From Ephemerocybe angulata (taxonomy: Eukaryota > Basidiomycota > Agaricomycetes > Agaricales > Psathyrellaceae), in NCBI GenBank assembly GCA_013368325.1, contig JAACJK010000001.1, positions 1,922,001 to 1,986,000 on the forward strand: DNA of 64,000 nucleotides. Direction: 5' to 3'. Below the pieces are notes generated by a model. It saw only the letters and a list, made by a program, of their open reading frames with translations, had not been told where the DNA came from and searched no databases. Shown piece after piece: positions 11,573 through 22,350 of the stretch (its first letter is position 1; each line of letters starts with the position of its first letter). A program made the position numbers and the translations under genes.

Positions 11573-13143
11573 ATGGGGCTTCTGGATCGCGTATCCGACG
11601 TTGTGGGCAAGTTTGCGCCAAAATCATCGAAGAGCGGCGGCGGGCTCGCGGGCGGCATTGGGAACGGCCATGGGATGGTTCCGTTTGACGACAATGTAAG
11701 CTCGATCGCACCTCCTCCTCCATCCTTTTTACGTAACGGGCCTATGGTCTCTCCATGGCCTCCAACGACGAAGGCGCACTCGTATTCCTGCTCATCCTGC
11801 CGTTTGCCTGGCTGCTCTGCGTATCCGTTGCGTCGCGCTGTGGTCACTCCAGTTGCCGAGGCTAATTGTGTTTGACCTCTAGATGATCGTGTCGAAACCG
11901 TCTATCATCGCCTACTCTGGCCAGATCTTTTTCAACTTTCTCTCCATGGCCTGCTACGCAAGTCTAGCAGCGTTCCAGGCCAAGTACGGTGTGGGCCCTT
12001 GTGCGTTGCCTCCGCTGTTTGATATGCCCGGGCTGTCCTGATCTATTCCGCTTCTACCCAGCTGGTCTCTCGGGTTTCGCGATCTTCGTGTCTATCGCAG
12101 GGATCTTGCTGTCTTCATTCATGCTTCTGGTCCCCGTCGCGTACGAGCGGTACGACAAGTTTGTGCAGCTCGCGAGGACCCTGAAGGAAGTGCGCGTGAG
12201 CTTCATCCTCACGGGCACTGGGACCACCTTCTCTTTGTTGATCGCGTAAGTCCCCGTTTACTGCGGCTGCGCGAATTTACTTAGGCCTGGGATAGATTCA
12301 TTTCCACTATATCTGCGTGGACACAGCCTGGGTGTAAAGACGCGGCGAAGGACCCCAGTGCGGAGGAAAAGGGCGACGATTTCAAGAACGGGCTGCCAGG
12401 CTGGTGTAACACCAAGAAAGCTGCTTCGATATTCTTCTGGCTAGCATTTGGTGAGGCGTAACGACCTGCGTTCCTTGAAACCACTCTGACACTTCGCAGT
12501 CTTCTGGGCCGCATCAGTAACCCTTCTCATTATTGACTGGCGGTCCGGCCGCCTCAGCCCGCACCGCGACACCCCCTTCTCGCGGCCGACAGGCCAAGCC
12601 TCCGAGGCCGACGAAGACGAAGACGCGTCGTACACCCACGTTCAGCACCCCGGGCGCCAAGCCGACAACGGTAGACGGTACGACGAGGAATCCGCCGCCA
12701 TCCCTACCACCACTACGACAGCCAACCCCTTCAACGACCCATCGCACTCGTACCCCTCCGCGATCCCCCCAGCGACGGCGGCGCGGTACGATGTCCCCGC
12801 CGGCCGACCGAGTATGGATGCCTACGGCGCCTTCTCCGATCCTGCGCCAACAGGGTTTGGGACGTCGTATGGGGCCGGGAATGCGGGATATGCGCCGCCG
12901 TCCCAGCAGCAATTGCCACCGCAGGCTGGGTATGGGGGGAGCCCAGGGGGTAATCCTCCACCTGCGCTGACGGTGGGGCAGGGCGCTGGTGGCGCCCCGC
13001 TGCTTCCTGAGGTCGATGTTGGGCCGAGGGTGAGCCGTACGATGCAGTATGCGGATCCCTATGCGGCTGTGCGGGCGTCGATTTCAAGTCCACCTGCGCA
13101 GGCGCCCCCGAGCTATGACAACTATGGAGGGGGCTATCGATGA
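11573..13143 (+). CDS. MARVEL-like four-transmembrane protein
   Basis: A 407-residue integral membrane protein in five exons (11573-11695, 11883-12000, 12062-12245, 12296-12450, 12500-13143). The first 200 residues hold four hydrophobic helices: around SIIAYSGQIFFNFLSMACYA, SGFAIFVSIAGILLSSFMLL, VSFILTGTGTTFSLLIAF and AASIFFWLAFVFWAASVTLL. A Cys pair in the last extracellular loop (QPGC...GWC) and this spacing fit the MARVEL fold, which in fungi acts at the plasma membrane or in vesicle traffic. The C-terminal 200 residues are cytosolic, low in complexity and rich in Pro, Gly, Ser and Tyr. MARVEL is judged from topology rather than from a diagnostic motif. Confidence 0.75.
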
Positions 13144-13501
13144 TCTGCTGGACATACCCGAATACCATCTCTTGCCTGCTACTGTATGACATGCCACGGA
13201 CTACTGATACGCTGTATATTGGACGTATTTATGAGCTACCTAATAAATTGGATTCCTTAGGTAATATGAGAATTTCTTACGTGATGAGGAGGGTGATGAT
13301 GAGGTGGGTTGCGGTTGTTCCTCAGGCATTCATCCCCAACCCCGTCCACAGCCCACCCATCCCCCAGTCCACACCCAACTCCAGAACTCATCCAGAACAT
13401 AAAGGCGTATTATCGTCTCTGCACGCGTCGAACGACGGCCCTGCTTCATTTTCCCTGCCTCTCGTTGATGCAGTCCGGGTCCACATAGCCCTCCCTCCGC
13501 C
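13144..13501. other. Intergenic region
   Basis: About 360 bp between two genes on the same strand; nothing coding or repetitive is seen. It should hold the MARVEL gene's 3' UTR and the PHD gene's promoter. Confidence 0.45.
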
Positions 13502-16500
13502 ATGCCCCGTCGATCGTCCGCCAGAGTCTCGTCGTCGGCTGCAGTCGAGCAGCAGGCGCCCCCGCCCCAGGCTGCCTCGGACCCCGTGTCTGAAAACCTG
13601 CGCAACCTCAGACACCACTGGAAATGGGCCGCGTTCTGCCAGTTCTTCTACATTTTCTTTGACCTGGTCGCTATAAATGACGTCTCTGTTGAGGTACGAG
13701 GTCGTTGTAGTGCTCTCGATGTGTTATTGACTTGGGGGTATCCAGGATATCGAAAATGACCTGACCCACGGGACCGACGTGTTCCTCCCGCGGATTATGC
13801 AGAGGCTGCTGTTCACCCTCTCCTACGACCGCAAGATTTCGTATGTTGTGCGCTGCGAGGACGTGTTTATTGGACGCTGATGCGTTTTTTGCGTAGGGCC
13901 GATAATTGGCAGAACGCCCTGCGCCGCCAGTATGATAGGAGAAACCCCGAGGCCAATCCACTCGGATCGCCATCGACTGTGCATACCGCGAACAACTCGC
14001 GCTACAGCTCCGTATTGAAGGAGGAAGAGGAGGATGTTAAACAGGAGAATGGGGAAGAGAAGGAGAAAGAGGAGGGGGTTGAACATGGTGCGTGAAAAAC
14101 TAAAGTGGTGGTCGTGCTAGATTTGCTGACCAGCGCTAATGCAGATGCGGAAGAGGCGGAGGCTGGAGTCTCGAATACCGCGTCGAAGGAGGAGGAAGCG
14201 GAGCCGAAGAAGAAGGGAGGGCGTGCCGTCAGCGTTGTTGAAGAGAAAACGACCGTTGACTGGTCCGAGTTGACGATGAACCAAAAATTGGAAACTCTGC
14301 ACACGCTGTTGGAATGGCAGTTCCAGAACCCTGCGAGACTGCGAGGCATCATGAAATCGGACGACGAATCCGCGACATGGGTACGCACCTCCCACCCACT
14401 CAAAGTGCACTGCTTTAACAACCTTCACAGCGCTCCGAGCCCATTGGATACGACCGTGAATCCAACGCGTATTGGCTGATCGGTGGTATGTCCAACATCC
14501 CATCGTCCAAGGCAACCGAGTTCTGACCATTCCTTTCTTAGGAAACCGGCTGTGGATCCAGCGGTCGCCGCCGAAACCTCCAACCCGGAAGCGCAAACGC
14601 AAGGCCGCAGCCGAGCCCGAGCCCAAGGGCCGGAACGCCTCGAAGGCAGGGTCTGCGAAGCGGCAGCGCGTCACGAAGGCCCAGCCGGCCAAAACGAAGG
14701 CCAAGGCGGCGGTCGTGGTAGCGCCCCCCACGCCCACAGGGCGGAGCAGTCGCGCTGCGAAGGAGCAGGCGAAGGTGAAACTGGACGCGCAGGCGAAGGC
14801 GCTCGCAGAGTTTAATCGACAGGCTGCGGCGAGCTCGAGTGTCAGTGTCAGTGCGAGTGGACGGGCGACGAGGAGCCGTGGACAGGCGGCGGCCAAAGCG
14901 GCGCCTGCGCCGTCCCCAAGGAAGAGTGCGGGGACGAGAATTAGCTCGAGGTTGAGGAGTTTGCAGGATGATGGCTGGCAGGCTGTGCCAGAGGAGTGGT
15001 TGAATGAGAGTGCGAGTACAGGGAAGAAGACGGGGCTTGAGGCGGATGATGAGTCGATAAGTGACTTGACAGAGCTGAGTGAGGAGGAGGAGGAAGAGGA
15101 AGAAAAGGTAGAGGAGGAGGAGGAGGTTCAGCAGCAGGAGGAGGAGCATGAGGAGCCAGAGGCGCCCGTGGATGCGAATTTTGTTGAATGGGAAACGGTA
15201 TGTGCGTTGTGGCAATATTCCGCTCCAATCTGACCGCGTTCCTTGTAGCTATGCGTCACTCTGCATGAATGGGAGACCTTCCCTGAAAAGTTTGCCAAGT
15301 CGACCTACTACACTGAAAAGGCTTTCTATAAACTTCTCACCAACGTCGTCGTGCCAGAAGTTGTTGCTGAACTCAGGGTACGGTTTCCCTCCCTGGTCCA
15401 ATACACCTTCCTCATATCTTTGTTAGGCAATTGAGCAGAAGCGCAAGTTGGAAGAGGCTCTGAACCATAGGAAACGATCGTCGCGTCTCGCTACCCGGGA
15501 ACATGAAAAGGAAGCCGCCAAGTTAGCTGCACAGAAGAAGATTGAAGATGAGGAGAGGATGTGCCGCACGAGACGGGCTGAGGCGCGTCAGCAGAGGGAG
15601 GAAGCAGAGCGACTGAAGCGCGAAAAGGCGAGAGAGGAACGGCGGTTGAAGAGAGAGACGAGGGCGGTAGAGCAGGAGCATGAGGAGGAGGAGGATACGT
15701 CGTCGTGAGTTATTTGGTGATTAACACTTTTCTCTGTTTAACCAGTCTTGGTTTAGGTCTAAGGATGGAGGAGAAGAGGAGCGGCAGCCACCTCCAGCAC
15801 AAGCTCCCCCACCAGCTCAGTCGAGACGGACTTCCCGACAGCAACCTAAGAAGGCGGTCCATGCGTCGGCAGATGAGTGGGAGCTCAACTGTGAGGTTTG
15901 TGGGACAACCGGCAAGAACCTTGTAGGTCCCTTCAAGTTTCCGTCCGTAGTCTATTCGTTGACCCTGTTCTAGGACGACGGAAAACCGATGATGTGTTGC
16001 GGTATCTGCAATAAATGGCAGCACATTCCATGCCACGACAAGCGGGAAGCGCGACTTGGCCGTCCGAAACGCAACTGGGACAAAATCGAGTTCTTCTGTC
16101 AACGGTGTTTGGCACAGAAGCAGGCCAACGGATCGCATCGATACAACGGCGTTTCTCATCCACAACAGCAGAACGTACATCCCAATATGTCGTACCAGCA
16201 GCAGGGTTGGCAGCACCAGCAACAAGTTTCGTACAATCCAAAGCCCACGGTGTACGGGGTTCCAGAGCCGTCAGCGTATTCCCAATCGTACCTTGCGCCG
16301 ACTTCCAGCGTGCGGTCGTCGTATCCTACCCAGACGGCGTATGGGAACCCGTATACCAGCGGCCAGATCTCGTTCAGCCATTATCAACCTCAGGAACGGG
16401 CGTTTACGAACGAGGCTGATAGGAGCCAGGCTCCCCACAACTCGTACTATCGAGTGAATGGATCTGCGGGCTGGGGAGGGGAAGCTTCAAGGTATCAGGT

Positions 16501-16905
16501 TCGTATCTGCCCCCTTCCCTTGGCAACGCGCAATTAGACTTACGTTTCTAGGCCCCACCTCAGCAGCAGCAGCCACAGCAGGCGTGGAACGGAAACCACC
16601 ACGCGTCTAGTCATCATAACTCCTCTGTCCCTGTCGCTCCGACCAACTACTACCAACCCCCAAATCATGGGCCGCTCACTACTCCTGCGACCTTCCAGGG
16701 CTCCATGGGTGGGGGTAGCCTGCCTCCTCTTGACCGGGGCCATCACGCGGCCCCGTTGGATGCCAATGGCACGACTCAGCGCACGACGTACGATAGTCTT
16801 GCGAGGGAGGTGGCGTATAGGCAGCAACAGCAACAGCCGCCACCGCCAAACAACACTGCTCCGCCTGTGTCGTATAACCGCACGCCGTACCCGCCGCATA
16901 CGTAG
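13502..16905 (+). CDS. PHD-finger protein with DDT/WHIM-like region
   Basis: A probable nuclear chromatin protein, likely a remodeler accessory subunit. I read about eleven exons. The N-terminus has a DDT-like helical block (HHWKWAAFCQFFYIFFDLV, then DIENDLTHGTDVFLPRIMQR). Next comes a WHIM-like segment (NQKLETLHTLLEWQFQNP, then RSEPIGYDRESNAYWLI and NRLWIQR), a Lys/Ala-rich basic stretch and an acidic Glu run. A charged coiled coil follows (15440-15700), then one PHD finger with ligands CEVC...CCGIC...HIPC...CQRC (15890-16110). The C-terminal 250 residues are rich in Gln, Tyr, Ser and Pro. The order DDT, WHIM, PHD resembles RSF1/CECR2-type ISWI partners. The finger is sure; which complex it joins is inferred. 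Confidence 0.8.
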
Positions 16906-17127
16906 ACTCATTTGGATTCTTGTACACTTGCTTAGACCGCGTTCTTTTGCCTATGTTCTGTGTAGTAATAGATGTCTGCCTGGAGGGTGGGCATTGGGCT
17001 TGGGACTGTGGCTGTCGCTGTCGTTGTATATTTTTATTGATTTAGAATTTTTGTTGACTGTCTTTCCTTTGAACAGGACGGGTTGTGCACTGTGGCTCGG
17101 TATTATATTTGCAGTAGTCGTAGTACA

Positions 17128-18060
17128 CTATCGTAATGTTTCGTACATCTTGTATTGGAGGTTCTTGAATGCGAATGCGTCGTCTTCTGTGCCAAGGTTG
17201 TCGCTGTGAGGGAGGGGTTGTTAGATTTGTTTTGAGGATTGGAGGAAGGGGGAGGGCGTACTCGATGGGGCCGAGGACGCGTAGGCCGCGGACGTGGGTA
17301 TCTTTTCCGCTCATGTGGTTCTGGGCTACGATGATGTGAATCACGTATGCGTATACGGGGCACCTGGAGGTCGAGAAGGGAGCGTCAGCATCCACCTGAA
17401 CGGAAAGGCCCAGGAAGAGGGAACGAGAAAGACGTACATGCCCTCCCCATCGTCGTTGGGCTCGGAGGAGATGTCGAACTCGACCCAGCCCTCTGGTTTT
17501 TCAAAGGTCATGATCTTTACTTCTTGCAGGTCGCTGGAGCCTGTGCCTGCGCGGATGGCGAGGGTTGAGGGAGTGTAGGAGTCGTCTAAGGAGAACTTGA
17601 GGAAGATGCTGAGTTTCTGTGGTTATTGGAAAGAGGGTTGGCAGTGTGAGAAGAGCTGCCGTGTGGGAAGGGAGGGTTTGCATGCCTGGATTGCCATTTT
17701 GCAGGGAAATTCGAGGGTTATTGAATGCGGTTGGGGACCGTCTGAGCTGGGGGATGGATGAATGGCTGCGTTTGGAGGGAGCTTGAAGGCGGGACGTACT
17801 GCCAGAAGGTTTCAGGGTCTCCGTCTCTGAGGCATTCTACGCCAAAGCCGAACTTGTAGGATGAGACGGACCATTTGGCGCGGTGGGAGATGTCGGGGTA
17901 CGGGGATGGAGGGGGTTTGGAGGATGAATCTGATCGGCAGGGTATTATATTGGGTTCATTTCTGTGGGTTGAGAGATGGGTGGGTGGGCTTACCGGGGTG
18001 GACGATGACGGACCCGTCGCCTTGGAGGTCTGTGGGGTGGGTGGGAGGCGCTCCCGCCAT
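17128..18060 (-). CDS. APC10: Anaphase-promoting complex subunit 10 (Doc1)
   Basis: A subunit of the APC/C ubiquitin ligase that helps recognise D-box substrates and aids processive ubiquitination in mitosis. The DOC domain is clear: DISHRAKWSVSSYKFGFGVE, LRDGDPETFWQ, SDG, LDDSYTPSTLAIRAG, KPEGWVEFDI, then AYVIHIIVAQNHMSGKDTHVR and LRVLGPI. The last intron (donor after GPI) must be removed to reach the true end KMYETLR. That gives the Leu-Arg tail by which APC10 docks on TPR subunits such as Cdc27. An unspliced reading runs on to 17042 and loses this tail. The ATG at 18060 (MAGAPPTHPT) lies 195 bp from the divergent Uba4 start. Confidence 0.9.
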
Positions 18061-18255
18061 GACGGTCCTGAGCAAGAGGCGGCTTCGACGGTGAGCCGCG
18101 GTTATGGGGCACAGCCGCTGATCGTGAACAAGCGCTCAAATCTGTGAAGATCAATACGCGATCAAATCGCGGTGGGATGGTCTTGACCCGGCTTGCTCTT
18201 GACCAACACCGTTCAGGTTTTCTTTTTGCGCGGCCGTGAACGTTGAAGATACGGG
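18061..18255. promoter_or_regulatory. Shared divergent promoter APC10 / Uba4
   Basis: Only 195 bp separate the start codons of two divergent genes, so both core promoters must fit here and the genes may be co-regulated. No strong TATA element is visible. Confidence 0.5.
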
Positions 18256-19798
18256 ATGGATAGTGTTATTGGAGGACCGGAGTATCCGCTGCCGCTGGAG
18301 GACTATAAGCGCTATGGGAGGCAGATGATCCTCGATGGGTTTGGTCTGCAAGGTGTGTCATAGCTGGAGAGAGAGATAAGATCCTTGCTAATTGGATGTA
18401 TTACGACTAGGGCAAGTCAACTTGTCGCGCGCCTCCGTCGCCGTCGTTGGCGCAGGTGGTCTGGGGTGCCCCGCGCTGCAGTATCTCGGAGCAGCTGGTG
18501 TCGGTATGTCAAGCCTCGATCTCCCATGACTCGGGCAAGAGTCTGACCGGGATTGGTTGCTCACAGGACGTATCGGGATCTTCGACCACGACCGTGTTGA
18601 GATTTCTAACCTGCAGAGGCAGATCCTGCATAATGAAGAAACGGTTGGGATGTACAAAGCCGAGTCTGCAAAGCTCGCTCTCCTCCGGCATGCTCCCCCT
18701 TCCTCCTCCATCCCAGGCTTCTAACCATTCACATCACTCCCAGCGTAAACTCACGCCTTGTAATTGACGCCGTGACCTCCGCCATCTCCGCCTCGAACGC
18801 CCTCACGCTCCTCGCGGGGTACGACCTCATCCTCGACTGCACAGACAACGTCCCCACGCGCTACCTCCTCTCGGACACCGCCGTCGCACTCAAGACGCCC
18901 CTCGTCAGCGGCGCCGCGCAGAAGTTCGACGGCCAGCTCTGCGTGTACCATTATGGCGAAAATGGGCCGTGCTACAGGTGCATCTTCCCTGTCCCGCCGA
19001 AGCCGAGCAACGTTGGGAGTTGCGAGGAGCTTGGGATTTTGGGTGCCGTTACGGGGATTATTGGGAATATGCAGGCGCTGGAGGCTATCAAGATTTTGAC
19101 GGGGTTGCATGGTGAGTTCTTTACATTCCGAGGTTGAAATGAGCTTATGACGGGTGAAGATGGCAAACCGGTAATGCACATCTATAACGCGCTGTCGACG
19201 CCGCCGTTTAGGACTATCAAGCTGAGGTCGAAGAGGGAAGGGTGCCCTGCGTGTGGAACTGGCGCATTGGAAAAGGCATTGGTGCGCGATACGGATTATG
19301 TGCAGTTTTGCGGGGGCTTGCGGCCGGATTGGGAGCATACTGGGCTGGCGCAGGGAGAGGCTGGGAAGAGAATAGATGCCAAGGTATAGTGCTACAGTTT
19401 GTGTTTCAAGGTTCCAGACGATAATCAAGTTACATGCAGAGCTTGAGTGCTTTGCTTGCTTCAGATCCCTTTGCGGTTGAGATTATAGACGTTCGCCAGC
19501 CAACAGAATTCGGGATCGTCCACCTTCCAGGGTCAAAGAGTGAGCCTCTCCTGCCCCACTGTACCATTCAATCTCACTCCTAACACCGTTTCTTAGATGT
19601 TCCCCTAAAACAGCTCGTTGAGTACCCACAAAATATGTCTCGGAAAAGCCGATCGTCGTCACCTGCAGGCTGGGTAACGACTCACAGACGGCAGCAGACG
19701 CGCTGCGAAGTGTCCACGGAAGTGAGGGTGTGACAGATCTCATTGGCGGACTCCGAGCATGGTCTACGCAGGTGGATAGGACGTTCCCTCAGTACTAA
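18256..19798 (+). CDS. UBA4: Uba4/MOCS3 E1-like sulfurtransferase (frameshifted in this sequence)
   Basis: It activates the ubiquitin-like Urm1 (tRNA thiolation, urmylation) by adenylation and then thiolates it. The E1-like half shows [32 protein letters not shown] (nucleotide loop), [32 protein letters not shown], zinc ligands CYRC and CPAC, and the catalytic-Cys region [16 protein letters not shown]-terminal rhodanese domain follows ([31 protein letters not shown]). The frame then breaks at a run of four A (19630-19633). One frame over it resumes as [19 protein letters not shown], with the active-site Cys, and ends DRTFPQY at 19798. The third intron (18688-18743) starts with GC instead of GT. 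The frame break is either a real indel or a base lost in sequencing. Confidence 0.88.
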
Positions 19799-20881
19799 CT
19801 AATGTACATTCTACGCGAGCAAAGAGGCAAGCGGACACGAGGTGCTTCTAGTAGCATGCTTGGGTCTGTGAGTTTACTTCTCTGTGTGTCCAAGGTGGAT
19901 TAGTCTCTGCGGTAGGAGGGAAAGAGGTGATCGAAGGCGACTTACTCCCTAGTTTCAGCCATTTGGGTATCTTCTTCTCCCCGCCGTCGTTGTTGCGCGA
20001 GCCGGCGCTAGGCGCTGCAGGAGTCGAGGGTTTTGGCGGGGAGGTGGGCTCAGCTGGGGCGGCGGGGGGAACGGGTATATCGATTGCTTGTTCGAGGATG
20101 GAGGGGAGGAGGGGTGCGGGGGCTTGGTCGTCTGTTTTACGTGTAAGAAGTCGTTAGTCAGTAGTTGTTAGGGTAAAGAGCAAGAAGGATGGTGGAGTGT
20201 ACGCACGATTCATGCTTTCATCTTCGAATCGGAGGAGGAGGACAGAGGAGGGCGTCAGGTGGAGGTCGTAGAGCGTCTGATCTCGCACGTTGGGGTCGGA
20301 GACTTTGAGATCGCGTTTCGGGGGTGATTGGTCTGCGTGCAGACATTGCAGTTCAGTCTCCTTGGTATACTGAAAGAAAGGGAGGGGGCACTGACAAAGG
20401 ATGAACTTGATAGGCTTTGCTTCATCGGTGAGACAGGCGCGCACAAAGGCGTACACAGAGCGAATCTTGTCTGTTGAGGGGAACTTCCTCTCCAGCATCG
20501 TCTGATCAGGGAACTTGACTCTTATCCTCGTCTGCGAGGGTCAACAGCATGTTCAATATCTTATGTGCAGCGCGATTTCCTCGTTTCTCGACTCACCTCT
20601 GGCCATCTTTCGCGCCTCGCCTTCTCCGCCACCTCGCGCGTTGCCTTGAGCTCCAGAGGGCGGTCGGTCAGTGCTACCCTGCGAGCCTGCAGCTCCGCCT
20701 GCCTTGATCTGATATCTGCGGTGGTTGGGGTGAAGTAGTCGTCTGAGAGCGTTGGGGGAGGAGGCGCGTCCAGCGCTGTTGGTGGGCGGTAGACTTTGAA
20801 CTCGACTGCGGCGGAGGGCCCGGGGGCGTCCGCGTTGGTTGTAGGTGGTGAGAGAGAAGACGATGAAGACGGGGATGTCAT
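19795..20881 (-). CDS. UBX-domain protein (Cdc48/p97 cofactor)
   Basis: A probable adaptor for the AAA ATPase Cdc48. The N-terminus is a short disordered Ser/Pro leader from MTSPSSSSSL, then FKVYRPPTALDAPPPPTLSD and a helix (ELQARRVALTDRPLELKATR). The UBX beta-grasp follows: TRIRVKFPDQTMLERKFPS, IRSVYAFVRACL, PIKFIL, TPPKRDL, TLYDLHLTPSSVLLLRFED. The tail is Pro/Ala-rich and ends near KKIPKWLKLG. The exact stop is uncertain. Reading through gives a stop near 19851; using a GTAAGT intron gives a stop at 19795-19797, which would overlap the stop of the convergent Uba4 gene. The architecture resembles the ASPL/Ubx4 class. Confidence 0.78.
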
Positions 20882-21396
20882 TGTAGATGGTGGTTCTAGG
20901 AGAGCAGCGATGGGATGGATGGATTCATTATTATCTTGGGCATACGCAATACAGAACAGCATTGGTTACATAAGCGGTACGATTAAGCTACAGTCTAGAT
21001 TGCGAGAAGGATCTGGAAGGAGGAAGGGAGGTTAGCGGTGGGATTTGAGGAGGGAGGAGGGTCAGACGAGTAGGTTTGTCTCAAGCCACGGGTTCCAGGA
21101 TCATTGGCGTATGACCCCTTAGAGTGAAGTCCGTGACATTCGAACGCAAATTACTTGAAAGCATCATGCGTATCTAGTGTGAAAGTTGGACTCACAGATG
21201 CAGGGAAGATCGTAGAGCGTTCACAGGGAGCACGAAGTCGAGGACGTGTGTTCTCGAGGACAACCCGCTCCCGACGCGATTCGAAATTTTTTATGCGGTA
21301 TTTGGCTCTGTTAGCCCAAGATGTCGACGCCATTCGGAGCCCCTGTCTCGCTTAAGCGCGCCTGCCTGTTCTTGCACTCCACCTTGCCCTGACACA
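20882..21396. other. Divergent intergenic region (UBX / PITH)
   Basis: About 515 bp between divergent start codons; it presumably holds both promoters. No coding frame or RNA gene is recognisable. Confidence 0.45.
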
Positions 21397-22309
21397 ATGA
21401 CACACTGCGACCACCACGAAGGCTGCGGCCACGACAACCTCGGCCGCGAGCTGGGGCCAGAGGACAACCTGTTCTCGCAGATCGACAGGGACAACGTCGT
21501 CGCGCTTAACACTAATCAGTCAGGCGCCGACGTGATCAAGCCCTGGGCGGATCGTCTTGACCAGGAGAAAGTAAGCTCTTGGGTGCGAAATGCGTGGGCT
21601 GCTCTGATAGGTTGTGGCGTTAGTTTATTGAGTCGGACGCAGATGACCAAATGTGCGTTATTGGTATTGGCTTTGAGAGAGTCTGAGGTTCTCATCGGCT
21701 CGCTGTGAATAGCATCCTCCGTATCCCGTTTACCGGCTCAATAAGGCTTCGATCCCTGCTAATCAAAGCAGGGCCTGGTGACAAGACGCCTTCCAAAATA
21801 TCACTCGTATGCTCCTCTAATCCCCACTCCATCTCTTCGCTCACACCGCAAAACAGTACGCCAACCAACCCAACCTCGACTTTGAAGGCGTGGTAGACCG
21901 CCCACCATCCCAAGAATTCGAGATCGCTCAGAGCAACGAAGTTGGCGAATATCCTCTCAAGTGCCTATCCCTCCTCTCCACCCAACCTTTATACTAACAC
22001 ACTCTTGCTACCCACTAGGACCGTCAAGTTCTCCAACATCTCCAGCGTAACCCTCTTCATCCCCGCCTCCCAAGGCGCCGAGACCTCCCAGATCTACTAC
22101 GTTGGCTTCCTCGGCCAATGGTCAAAGGTATGTCCCACTATTCCAATATATGATCTATAAAGTACATCCACAAATATATTTAACAAAAACCCGTTCGGCA
22201 ACAGCGTAATGAAAACCCAATAATCACCGTCTACGAAGCCCAGGCCAACCCCGCCGACCACGAGAAGATCAAGGGCATGGACGGGGCTTACAGCTCCCTC
22301 GGACAGTAG
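21397..22309 (+). CDS. PITH-domain protein (TXNL1-like)
   Basis: A roughly 204-residue protein built almost entirely of a PITH domain, the module that ties thioredoxin-like protein 1 to the 26S proteasome. No thioredoxin domain is fused here. Six exons are read. Start MTHCDHHEGCGHDN is a His/Cys-rich leader. The PITH core follows: VVALNTNQSG, KPWADRLDQEKFIESDADDQ, ILRIPFTGSIRLRSLLIKAG, PSKISLYANQPNLDFEGV, PLKTVKFSNISSVTLFIP, IYYVGFLGQW. It ends at GMDGAYSSLGQ, 41 bp from the convergent stop of the Mediator gene. A role near the proteasome is inferred from the domain. Confidence 0.85.
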
Positions 22310-22350
22310 TAATACTACATAGCATCCCCCAATACAACTTCCCCGACAAG

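Noticed and set aside
14117..15228. Long minus-strand frames over the PHD gene
   Set aside because: Antisense of Lys/Glu/Ala-rich coding sequence; no domain.
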